Positions 33,767 to 43,712 of a DNA stretch of 64,000 nucleotides are shown here, piece after piece; the first letter of the stretch is position 1; each line of letters begins with the position of its first letter. The DNA is taken from NCBI RefSeq assembly GCF_022539505.1, contig NC_061510.1, forward strand, positions 272,561,687 to 272,625,686. The letters run 5' to 3'. The notes below the pieces were generated by a model. That model was not told the origin of the DNA, made no database searches, and worked only from the letters and a program-made list of their open reading frames with translations. The stretch comes from Lolium rigidum. Lineage: Eukaryota; Streptophyta; Magnoliopsida; Poales; Poaceae. The position numbers and the translations under genes were made by a program.

Positions 33767-34969
33767 GTGATGTTGCCAGTAATTGAAGACTTGGTACCTG
33801 ACGCAGATGAGCCAGTGAACCACTATTGGTTATTCGTCATCAACATTAGGGATAGGAGATTTGAGGTGCTGGATTCCCTTAGATCTTTGTCTGATAGAAA
33901 ATTAGCTCAAAATGTCGAGGACATTCTTTCAGCTATTCACACATTGTGGGACCAGTATTATGCAAATTCACCAGTTAAGCTTAGTAGATTCGAAGGCCCT
34001 GAAGACATAAAGCCACCAAAGCAAGGGACCAAGTGAGTTCAGTTGGAAAATATATATGTACTGACATTTTTGTTTTTTCCAAACATGTAGTAAGTTGTAC
34101 AGAGGTTTTGTTTCTACATTCAAACTAACTTGATTTCTACACATGCACTAACTTGATTTCCCATTCAAGCTAGGTTGATTCCCAAAAATGTACAAGTTGT
34201 TTGTCCATTCAAGATAACTTGATTTTCTACACATGCACTAATTTGATTTCCCATTCAAGCTAGGTTGATTCCCAAAAATGTACAAGTTGTTTGTCCATTC
34301 AAGATAACTTGATTTTCTACACATGTACTAACTTGATTTCCCATTCAAGCTAACTTTGATTCCCAAATTAGTACAAGTTGTTTGACATTCAAAGCTAATT
34401 TGATTTCTACACATGTACTAACTTCATCCCCCATTCAAACTAACTTTGATTCCCAAATTAGTACAAGTTGTTTGACATTCAAAGCTAATTTGATTTCTAC
34501 ACATGGACTAACTTCATCCCCATTCAAGCTAACTTGAATTCACACAAGTTATGTTTATCCAGGTGTGCCACATTCCCGCAAAGTGTACAAGTTGTTTGTC
34601 CAGTTCAAATAACTTTCTTCTTACACATGTACTAACTTCATTTCCCATTCAAACTAACTTGGATTTCCACACATGTCCAAGTTGTTCCTACTTTCAAACT
34701 AAAATGGTTCTCCGCATATGTACAAAGTTTTGTTTCTCCATGTTTAACTAAGTTTTTCTCCCATTCAAAACTAAATTGGTTTCTACACACACTTGAGCAC
34801 GGAATGTGGCATTTGCACGTTGTTCAATGCAGAACATTGGAATGGCAGGAAGTTACCAAACTACTCAGCCTCTCACATCCCAAACATCAGGAAGAAGATG
34901 ACTCATACATGGGTTACATCTATCAAGAATACTGTGAAATGGAAAGCAATTATAATGAAGAAGAAATGA
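33767..34969 (+). CDS. ULP1-like gene, catalytic domain exons with repeat-filled intron
   Basis: Exon 33767-34032 carries VNHYWLFVINIRDRRFEVLD, with the catalytic His and Asp. Exon 34798-34969 carries the Gln/Cys end of the active site, then NAEHWNGRKLP and HIPNIRKKM to the stop at 34967-34969. The intron between them (34033-34797) splits an Asn codon across the junction, which supports the splice model. The usual Asp before the catalytic Cys is Glu here. Confidence 0.7.
34085..34790 (+). repeat. Intronic minisatellite, about 90-bp units
   Basis: Units read roughly CATTCAAGCTAACTTGATT, CCC, AAATGTACAAGTTGTTTG, CATTCAAGATAACTTGATTT, CTACACATGTACTAACTT. At least six imperfect copies follow one another, two of them (34160-34330) nearly identical. 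Each carries several AACTTG/AAGTTG cores. It occupies almost the whole intron before the catalytic-Cys exon. Confidence 0.9.
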
Positions 34970-35147
34970 GGTATATTTGCTGGTTAAAGCAAGCATTTTG
35001 TAATACTACACCTTATGGAATTTGCTGCTCCAAAATGTATGTTCATACTTATATAAATAAAGAGCAATACATTTTTACATATTCATGACTACACATCATG
35101 TCTTCATTTTCTCTAGTTGTTTTTTTCCCAAAAAAATTGCTGCCTTT

Positions 35148-35928
35148 TCATGGGTGCCTGTCCTTATTGCCTAACGCAGCAGTACATGTCGCAGTGTTAT
35201 GACCAGGATGTCCACACACACCACACAAACTCACTTTTTTTGGCTGCAACTCAATACCTGCTGGAATTCTACTTTTCTTACGACCTTTAGTATTAGATCT
35301 GGGAGGATTGAGAATAACGAAAGGTTCATCTCTTGGCGCAACAACACCACCAGATTGTTGTTCCAAAGATGCTTGCTCCTTCGCACAACTTCGATGCTGA
35401 GGTGCAGCAGATTGTGGTACAGAGGACGTATGTTCTGTTTGTTTTCCTGAGAACTTTGCACTTGGAGAAGGACCCACATGGACACCTTGAGGTGATACAT
35501 AAGTTTGTTCCACAGGAACTTGCTAGTTGGTTTCCGTTGGTTTTGTTTGCTGTCCCGTAGGAGTGGAAGTTTCAAACCAGTTCCTACCAGTAGCTTTTGC
35601 TCGTTTACTGGTACTAGTTTTTGGCAAAGACGCTGCATTCCTTGCTTGACGAGTAGTAGGAGCCGAAGGTGCTGCACGCTTCGCGATAGGAGCTGTCTGG
35701 TTGCTGCTTGGGCATGAGGAACCGTTGTTTCCTGCTGCGCATTAGAACTCGATGAAGGTTGCGGTGCACTAGGACCTGATTGTTGCTGATGTGCATTAGC
35801 TCTAGGCGTAGGTTGCGGTGCACTAGGACCTACTCCTTGCTGATGCGCATTACCTCTGGGTGTAGGTTGCGGGGCATTACGACTAGCTGTATGCTGATGT
35901 GCATTAGCTCCAGGTGTATGATGCGGGG
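35148..35928 (-). pseudogene. Mutator/FAR1-type transposase, C-terminal part
   Basis: The minus strand, ending at 35148, encodes ILNPPRSNTKGRKKSRIPAG, ELQPKKVSLCGVCG and a CX2CX4HX4C knuckle (CGVCGHPGHNTATC). This is the standard C-terminus of FAR1-related and Mutator-like transposases. Upstream is a Gln/Pro/Ala-rich repeat region. Frames are broken between about 35513 and 35745. The catalytic DDE part is absent, because sequence beyond 35928 is replaced by an LTR and an assembly gap. It converges with the ULP1-like gene, like the two genes of MuDR-type elements. Confidence 0.65.
35745..35925 (-). repeat. 54-bp coding repeat in the transposase tail
   Basis: Three units of 18 codons (minus strand: NAHQQ..GPSAPQPTPR pattern) are seen, with the anchor GATG(T/C)GCATTA on the plus strand at 54-bp spacing (about 35788, 35842 and 35896). 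Confidence 0.85.
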
Positions 35929-36136
35929 TGATACGTCCAAAACGTATCTACTTTCCCGAACACTTTTGCTATTGTTTTGCCTCTAATTTGTGTGTTTTGG
36001 ATGCAACTAACACGGACTAACGCTGTTTTCAGCAGAACCTGTTACAGTGTCTCGTTTTTGTGCAGAAATCCAACTTTCGGGAAAAACCTCGGGATTTTTA
36101 CGAGAAGGCCCTATTTTCCCAGAAAACTCACGGAGC
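35929..36136 (+). repeat. Start of a B-type LTR, plus orientation, cut by a gap
   Basis: TGATACGTCCAAAACGTATC and the next roughly 190 bases match the beginning of the element B LTR (minus strand of 6663 leftward). It interrupts the transposase fragment. The rest is lost in the N run, so whether this is a solo LTR or a full element is unknown. Confidence 0.85.
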
Positions 36137-36236
36137 NNNNNNNNNNNNNNNNNNNNNNNNNNNNNNNNNNNNNNNNNNNNNNNNNNNNNNNNNNNNNNNN
36201 NNNNNNNNNNNNNNNNNNNNNNNNNNNNNNNNNNNN
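36137..36236. other. Assembly gap of exactly 100 N
   Basis: One hundred Ns is a common placeholder for a gap of unknown size. The flanks belong to different elements (B-type LTR on the left, CACTA end on the right), so true distance and adjacency are not known. Confidence 0.99.
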
Positions 36237-36970
36237 AGCGGTATCACCGTTTGAGAGGCGGCGGGGGATCGAAAGAAAAAGGCAAGTGACCAAATATGAG
36301 GTGCCAAAAATAATTCAAGAAAAGAAAGTTTTATAGTGCATAGAGGATGACATGCGGGTCCCGATTAGCGACGGCGGTATCACCGTTTGAGAGGCGGCAG
36401 GGGATCGAAAGAAAAAGGCAAGTGACCAAATTTGAGGTGCCAAAACAAACTCCAAGAAAAGAAAGTTGATTGCACATAGAGGATGACATGCGGATCCCAT
36501 TTAGCGAGCAGCGGTCTCAATGTTTCCAAGGCGGCAAGGGATCAAAGAAAAAGGAAGTAGCCGGAAATCGGGGGTCAAAAAAAATCCAAGAATAGAAAGA
36601 ATTTTGGTTCATAGAGGATGACATGCGGGACCCATGATCCCGCATCGTAAACGGCTCGATCGGAGAACGTTGAACGAGATGGCGCGATCGAGAAAAAAAC
36701 AATGCCGGAGAGGCTGCCATCCGGGCCCTACATCCCTCGGCGGTGCGGATTTGCGTTGACTCGGCCGGCGAACCCGAGAATTCGCGATGCACCACGTCCC
36801 GGGCCACCATACGCGACGTTTTGGCCGCTTTCGTCGGGCTAGGTGGCCTCAAAAACGAGAAAAAAAAGTTTTGACATGCACCACGGAGGGACCAAAATCG
36901 TCGGCCATGGTACACCAGCAACCACGGCGCGACTTCAACTTCGTCGGCCATGGCAACTTTTCTTGTAGTG
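36237..36970. mobile_element. CACTA DNA transposon, one terminal region
   Basis: It ends at 36970 with CTTTTCTTGTAGTG, the inverted form of the CACTACAAGAAAAG terminus. It is followed by GAG, a possible 3-bp target duplication inside the D LTR. The subterminal part has direct repeats of about 136 bp and GC-rich motifs such as CGTCGGCCATGG, seen twice near the end. The other terminus and any transposase genes are in or beyond the gap. Confidence 0.85.
36239..36640 (+). repeat. CACTA subterminal tandem repeats, about 136 bp
   Basis: CGGTATCACCGTTTGAGAGG recurs at 36239 and 36375, with a diverged copy at 36512. Each is followed by GATCGAAAGAAAAAGGCAAG-like text and CATAGAGGATGACATGCGG. A partial fourth unit starts near 36625. 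Confidence 0.9.
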
Positions 36971-38561
36971 GAGCAGATGTTTGTAGAACAGCAGCAAGTT
37001 TCCCTTAAGTGGATCACCCAAGGTTTATCGAACTCAGGGAGGAAGAGGTCAAAGATATCCCTCTCATGCAACCCTGCAACCACAAAGCAAGAAGTCTCTT
37101 GTGTCCCCAACACACCTAATAGGTGCACTAGTTCGGCGAAGAGATAGTGAAATACAAGTTGTATAAATAAGTATGAGCAGTGGCAACGCAGCAGTAGTAA
37201 CGCAGTAAAACAGTAAACAAGCAGCGATAGCAGTATTTAGGAACAAGGCCTAGGGATTAGACTTTCACTAGTGGACACTCTCAACATTGATCACATAACA
37301 GAATAGATAAATGCATACTCTACACTCTCTTGTTGGAGGATGAACACCATTGCGTAGGATTACACGAACCCTCAATGCCGGAGTTAACAAGCTCCACAAT
37401 TCAATGTTCATATTTAAATAACCTTAGAGTGCATGAAAGATCAACACGACTAAACCAAGTACTAACATAGCATGCACACTCTGTCACCTTCACACCATGT
37501 AGGAGGAATAGATCACATCAATACCATCATAGCAATAGTTAACTTCATAATCTACAAGAGATCATAATCATAGCCTACGCCAAGTACTAACACGGATGCA
37601 CACACTGTCACCATTACACCGTGCAGGAGGAATAAACTATTTTAATAACATCACTAGAGTAGCACATAGATAAATTGTGATACAAAACACATTGCAATCA
37701 TAAAGAGATATAAATAAGCACTTCACTATGCCATTCATAACAGTGAATAAGTATTCTGTGAAATATAGCCTAAGAGACCCACACGGTGCACACACTCGTC
37801 ACCTTTACACACGTGGGACAAGGAGTCTCCGGAGATCACATAAGTAAAACCCACTTGACTAGCATAATGACATCTAGATTACAAGCATCATCATATGAAT
37901 CTCAATCATGTAAGGCAGCTCATGAGATTATTGTATTGAAGTACATAGGAGAGAGATGAACCACATAGCTACTGGTACGGCCCCGAGCCTCGATGGAGAA
38001 CTACTCCCTCCTCATGGGAGACAACAGCGTTGATGAAGATGGCGGTGGTGTCGATGGAGGAGCCTTCCGGGGCACTTCCCCGTCCCGGCGGCGTGCCGGA
38101 ACGGGAGACTCCTGTCCCCCGGATCTTGGCTTCGCGATGGCGGCGGCTCGGAAGGTTTCTCGTACCGTGGCTTTTTCGTATCGAGGTTTTAGGTCAGGGA
38201 CCTTTAAATAGGCGAAGAGGCGGAGTCGGAGGGGCGACGAGGCGGCGACACCATAGGGGGGCGCGGGCCATCCCCAGGCCGCGCCACCCTGGCGTCTGGT
38301 GGGCCTGTGCCCCCTCTCTGGCGGTTCTCGTGGCAAAATAGGAACCTGGGCGTTGATTTCGTCCAATTCCGAGAATATTTCGTTACTAGGATTTCTGAAA
38401 CCAAAAACAGCAGAAAACAGGAACTGGCACTTCGGCATCTTGTTAATAGGTTAGTTCCGGAAAATGCACGAATATGACATAAAGTGTGCATAAAACATGT
38501 AGATATCATCAATAATGTGGCATGGAACATAAGAAATTATCGATACGTCGGAGACGTATCA
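36971..38561 (-). repeat. Element D 3' LTR (truncated)
   Basis: Begins at GAGCAGATGTTTGTAG and ends GGAGACGTATCA. It is collinear with 42105-43712 and with solo LTR E. Confidence 0.93.
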
Positions 38562-38598
38562 GCATCCCCAAGCTTAGTTCTCGCTCGTCCCGAGCGAG
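38562..38598 (-). promoter_or_regulatory. Element D polypurine tract and adjacent stem-loop
   Basis: On the minus strand CTAAGCTTGGGGATGC (38577-38562) abuts the LTR. Two bases away, CTCGCTCG-GGA-CGAGCGAG (38580-38598) forms an 8-bp stem. The geometry is the same as in element A. Confidence 0.8.
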
Positions 38599-41149
38599 TA
38601 AAACGATAACAAAGATAATTTACGAAGTGACATGCCATCATAACCTTGATCATACTATTTGTAAATATATGTAATGAATGCAGCGATCAAAACAATGGTA
38701 ATGACATGAGTAAACAAGTGAATCATAAAGCAAAGACTTTTCATGAATAGTACTTAAAGACAAGCATCAATAAGTCTTGCATAAGAGTTAACTCATAAAG
38801 CAATAAATCAAAGTAAAGGTATTGAAGCAACACAAAGGTAGATTAAGTTTCAGCGGTTGCTTTCAACTTATAACATGTGTATCTCATGGATAATTGTCAA
38901 CATAGAGTAATATAACAAGTGCAATATGCAAGTATGTAGGAATCAATGCACAGTTCACACAAGTGTTTGCTTCTTGAGGTGGGGAGAAATAGGTGAACTG
39001 ACTCAACATAAAAGTAAAAAGAATGGTCCTTCAACGAGGAAAGCATCGATTGCTATATTTGTGCTAGAGCTTTTATTTTGAAAACATGAAACAATTTTGT
39101 CAACGGTAGTAATAAAGCATATGAGTTATGTAAATTATATCTTACAAGTTGAAGCCTCATTCATAGTATACTAATAGTGCCCGCACCTTGTCCTAATTAG
39201 CTTGGACTACCGGATCATCACAATACACATGTTTTAACCAAGTGTCACAATGGGGTACCTCCATGCCGCCTGTACAAAGGTCTAAGGAGAAAGCTCGCAT
39301 TATGGATTTCTCGCTTTTGATTATTCTCAACTTAGACATCCATACCGGGACAACATGGATAACAGATAATGGACTCCTCTTTAATGCATAAGCATGTGGC
39401 AAAAATTATTATTCTCATATGAGATTGAGGATATATGTCCAAAACTGAAACTTCCACCATGAATCATGGCTTTAGTTAGCGGCCCAATGTTCTTCTCTAA
39501 CAATATGTATGCTCCAACCATTAAGGTGGTAGATCTCTCTTACTTCGGACAAGACGGACATGCATAGCAACTCACATGATATTCAACAAAGAGTAGTTGA
39601 TGGCGTCCCCGGGAACATGGTTATCGCACAACAAGCAACTTAATAAGAGATAAAGTGCATAAGTACATATTCAATACCACAATAGTTTTTAAGCTATTTG
39701 TCCCATGAGCTATATATTGCAAAGGCGAATGATGGAATTTTAAAGGTAGCACTCAAGCAATTTACTTTGGAATGGCGGAGAAATACCATGTAGTAGGTAG
39801 GTATGGTGGACACAAATGGCATAGTGGTTGGCTCAAGGATTTTGGATGCATGAGAAGTATTCCCTCTCGATACAAGGTTTAGGCTAGCAAGGTTATTTGA
39901 AACAAACACAAGGATGAACGGTGCAGCAAAACTCACACAAAAGACATATTGTAAACATTATAAGACTCTACACCGTCTTCCTTGTTGTTCAAAACTCAAT
40001 ACTAGAAATTATCTAGACTCTAGAGAAACCAAATATGCAAACCAAATTAGCAAGATCTAGGTGTTTCTTCATTAATAGGTGCAAAGCATATGATGCAAGA
40101 GCTTAAACATGAGCACAACAATTGCCAAGTATCACATTGTCCAAGACGTTATAGCAATTTACTACATGTATCATTTTCCAATTCCAACCATATAACAAAT
40201 TAACGAAGAAGAAACTTCGCCATGAATACTATGAGTAGAGCCTAAGGACATACTTGTCCATATGCTACAGCGGAGCGTGTCTCTCTCCCACACAAGCATG
40301 TATTTATTCAGAGAATGAAAATAACAAAACAAAAATAAAAGCACACAGACGCTCCAAGTAAAGCACATAAGATGTGACCGAATAAAAATATAGTTTCAAG
40401 AGAAGGAACCTGATAAGTTGTCGATGAAGAAGGGGATGCCTTGGGCATCCCCAAGCTTAGACGCTTGAGTCTTCTTAGAATATGCAGGGGTTAACCACCG
40501 GGGCATCCCCAAGCTTAGCCTTTTCACTCTTCTTGATCATAGTATATCATCCTCCTCTCTTGATCCTTGAAAACTTCCTCCACACCAAACTCGAAACAAC
40601 TCATTAGAGGGTTAGTGCACAATAAAAATTAACATGTTCAGAGGTGACACAATCATTCTTAACACTTCTGGACATTGCATAAAGCTACTTGGACATTAAT
40701 GGAACAAATAAATTCATCCAACATAGCAAAAGAGGCAATGCGAAATAAAAGGCAGAATCTGTCAAAACGAACGGTCCGTAAAGATGGATTTTATTGAGGC
40801 ACCAGACTTGCTCAAATGAAAATGCCCAAATTAAATGAAAGTTGCGTACATATCTGAGGATCACGCACTTAAATTGGCTTAATTTTCTGAGATACCTACA
40901 GGGAGGCAGGTCGAAATTCGTGACAGCAAAGAAATCTGAAACTGCGCAGTAATCCAAATCTAGTATTCGCTTTACTATCAAAGACTTTACTTGGCACAAC
41001 AAAGCACAAAAATAAGATAAGGAGAGGTTGGTACAGTAGTAAACAACTTCCAAGACACAAATATAAAACAAAGTACTGTAGCAAAATAACACATGGGTTA
41101 TCCCCCAAGAAGTTCTTTCTTTATAGCCATTAAGATGGGCTCAGCAGTT
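38599..41149 (-). other. Element D 3' non-coding region
   Basis: Homologous to 18722-21269 of element A. It contains two further AAGCTTGGGGATGCC copies on the minus strand (within 40443-40460 and 40501-40518). No gene was recognised. Confidence 0.8.
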
Positions 41150-41891
41150 TTAATGATGCACTCGCAAGAAATAGTAGTTGAAGCAAAAGAGAGCATCAAG
41201 AAGCAAATTCAAAACACATTTAAGTCCAACATGCTTCCTATGCATAGGAATCTTGTAAGTAAACAAGTTCATGAAGAGCAAAGTAACAAGCATAGGGAGA
41301 TTGAACAAGTGTAGCTTCAAAAATTTCAGCACATAGAGAGGTGTTTTAGTAACATGAAAATTTCTACAACCATATTTTCCTCTCTCATAATAACTTTCAG
41401 TAGCAACATGAGCAAACTCAACAATATAACTATCACATAAAGCATTCTTATCATGAGTCTCATGCATAAAATTATTACTCTCCACATAGGCATAATCAAT
41501 TTTATTAGTTGTAGTGGGAGCAAATTCAACAAAGTAGCTATCATTATTATTCTCATCATCAAATATAGGAGGCATATTGTAATCATAATCAAATTTATCC
41601 TCCATAACAGGCGGTACTAAAAGACCAATATCATTATAATCACCATAAATAGGAGGCAAAGTATCATCAAAGTAAATTTTCTCCTCAATGCTTGGGGGAC
41701 TAAAAAGATCATGAAAACCAGCTTCCCCAAGCTTAGAACTTTCTATATCATTATCAACAATGGTGTTCAAAGCGTTCATACTAATATTACTACCGAGCAT
41801 GCAAATAAGATTCCATAGGTTTTTTAATTTTCGCATCAAACAATCCATGTTTTAAATCAGGAAATAGAATAAGAAGCTCATTGTTGTCCAT
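41150..41891 (-). pseudogene. Element D ORF: gag N-terminus joined to tail-type ORF
   Basis: The start codon at 41891 opens MDNNELLILFPDL as in element A gag. A frame change occurs near HAR/SNIS at about 41795. The rest is open to 41150, with SSKLGEAGFHDLF, an Asp/Asn-rich part, DSYIVEFAHVATESYYERGK, a hydrophobic stretch (LKLHLFNLPMLVTLLFMNLF) and YKIPMHRKHVGLKC, ending LRVHH. The gag core and zinc knuckle are absent. Conservation of the C-terminal blocks in a copy that lost gag argues that this ORF matters to the family. Confidence 0.65.
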
Positions 41892-42022
41892 TATGCCAAA
41901 CTAGTGTAAACAAGAAACAAAAAGATGCAATTGCAGGATCTAAAGGAAATAGCTTCGAGTACTTACAACAGCGAAAATAGCTTAGTAGCCGAGATCCGGA
42001 GTGTGAGTACCTTTTACCTTTC

Positions 42023-42040
42023 CTCCCGGCAACGGCGCCG
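42023..42040 (-). promoter_or_regulatory. Element D primer binding site, degenerate
   Basis: CTCCCGGCAACGGCGCCG on the plus strand differs from the tRNA-Asp 3' end at two positions. It lies 10 bases from the LTR at 42051. Only one copy is present, unlike element A. Confidence 0.8.
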
Positions 42041-42050
42041 GAAAATAGCT

Positions 42051-43712
42051 TGATGTCTACGGGAGCTTCTATTCTTGTAGACAGTGTTGGGCCTCCAAGA
42101 GCGAGAGGTTTGTAGAACAGCTGACAAGTTTCCCTTAAGTGGATCACCCAAGGTTTATCGAACTCGGGGAGGAAGAGGTCAAAGATATCCCTCTCATGCA
42201 ACCACCGCAACTACAAAGCAAGAAGTCTCTTGTGTCCCCAACACACCTAATAGGTGCACTAGTTCGGCGAAGAGATAGTGAAATACAAGTGGTATAAATA
42301 AGTATGAGCGAGTGGCAACGCAGCAGTAGTAACGCGATGAAAACGAGTAAACAAGCGGCGATAGCGATATTTAGGAACAAGGCCTAGGGATTAGACTTTC
42401 ACTAGTGGACACTCTCAACATTGATCACATAACAGAATAGATAAATGCATACTATACACTCTCTTGTTGGATGATGAACACCATTGCGTAGGATTACACG
42501 AACCCTCAATGCCGGAGTTAACAAGCTCCACAATTCAATGTTCATATTTAAATAACCTTAGAGTGCATGAAAGATCAACACGACTAAACCAAGTACTAAC
42601 ATAGCATGCACACTCGTCACCTTCACACCATGTAGGAGGAATAGATCACATCAATACCATCATAGCAATAGTTAACTTCATAATCTACAAGAGATCATAA
42701 TCATAGCCTACGCCAAGTACTAACACGGATGCACACACTGTCACCATTACACCGTGCAGGAGGAATAAACTATTTTAATAACATCACTAGAGTAGCACAT
42801 AGATAAATTGTGATACAAAACACATTGCAATCATAAAGAGATATAAATAAGCACTTCACTATGCCATTCATAACAGCGAATAAGTATTCTGTGAAATATA
42901 GCCTAAGAGACCCACACGGTGCACACACTCGTCACCTTTACACACGTGGGACAAGGAGTCTCCGGAGATCACATAAGTAAAACCCACTTGACTAGCATAA
43001 TGACATCTAGATTACAAGCATCATCATATGAATCTCAATCATGTAAGGCAGCTCATGAGATTATTGTATTGAAGTACATAGGAGAGAGATGAACCACATA
43101 GCTACCGGTACAGCCCCGAGCCTCGATGGAGAACTACTCCCTCCTCATGGGAGACAGCAGCGTTCATGAAGATGGCGGTGGTGCCGATGGAGGAGCCTTC
43201 CGGGGGCACTTCCCCGTCCCGGCGGCGTGCCGGAACAGAGACTCCTGTCCCCCAGATCTTGGCTTCGCGATGGCGGCGGCTCTGGAAGGTTTCTCGTACC
43301 GTGGCTTTTTCGTATCGAGGTTTTAGGTCAGGGACCTTTAAATAGGCGAAGAGGCGGAGTCGGAGGGGCGACGAGGCGGCGACACCATAGGGGGGCGCGG
43401 GCCACCCCCAGGCCGCGCCACCCTGGCGTCTGGTGGGCCTGTGCCCCCTCTCTGGCGGTTCTCGTGTGTTCTGGATGCTTCCGGGCAAAATAGGAACCTG
43501 GGCGTTGATTTCGTCCAATTCCGAGAATATTTCGTTACTAGGATTTCTGAAACCAAAAACAGCAAAAACAGGAACTGGCACTTCGGCATCTTGTTAATAG
43601 GTTAGTTCCAGAAAATGCACGAATATGACATAAAGTGTGCATAAAACATGTAGATATCATCAATAATGTGGCATGGAACATAAGAAATTATCGATACGTC
43701 GGAGACGTATCA
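42051..43712 (-). repeat. Element D 5' LTR
   Basis: A complete 1662-bp LTR from TGATGTCTACGGG to GGAGACGTATCA on the plus strand. It is the same long variant as C and E. Confidence 0.95.

Larger units (their letters stand above)
26529..34969 (+). pseudogene. Transposon-type ULP1-like cysteine protease gene (peptidase C48), multi-exon, split by a solo LTR
   Basis: The predicted exons are 26529-26710, 26815-27423, 27537-27683, 27819-27923, 28393-29837, 30011-30848 continuing at 32503-32587, 32692-32778, 33767-34032 and 34798-34969, each bordered by GT..AG. The N-terminal part (exon 2) is a plant-mobile-type domain, the middle is acidic and Lys/Arg-rich, and the C-terminus is a C48 domain. Joining the last two exons keeps phase and places His (NHYWLFVINI), Asp (FEVLDS), Gln and Cys (KQGTNTECG) at the spacing of ULP/SENP proteases. 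Relatives deconjugate SUMO-like proteins, and such genes occur in Mutator-like elements. The copy has frameshifts near 26620, 29050-29140 and 29600-29650, and the LTR insertion. It lies tail to tail with a transposase fragment. Confidence 0.75.
36971..43712 (-). mobile_element. Element D: minus-strand relative of element A, 3' LTR cut by CACTA
   Basis: The 5' LTR (42051-43712, 1662 bp), degenerate tRNA-Asp primer site, 3.5 kb interior, polypurine tract and 3' LTR (to 38561) are in place. The last roughly 54 bases of the 3' LTR are missing because the CACTA end abuts it. The right flank CCCAT (43713-43717) has no visible partner. The interior lacks most of gag relative to element A and encodes only an N-terminal gag piece joined to the tail-type ORF. 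Confidence 0.92.
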
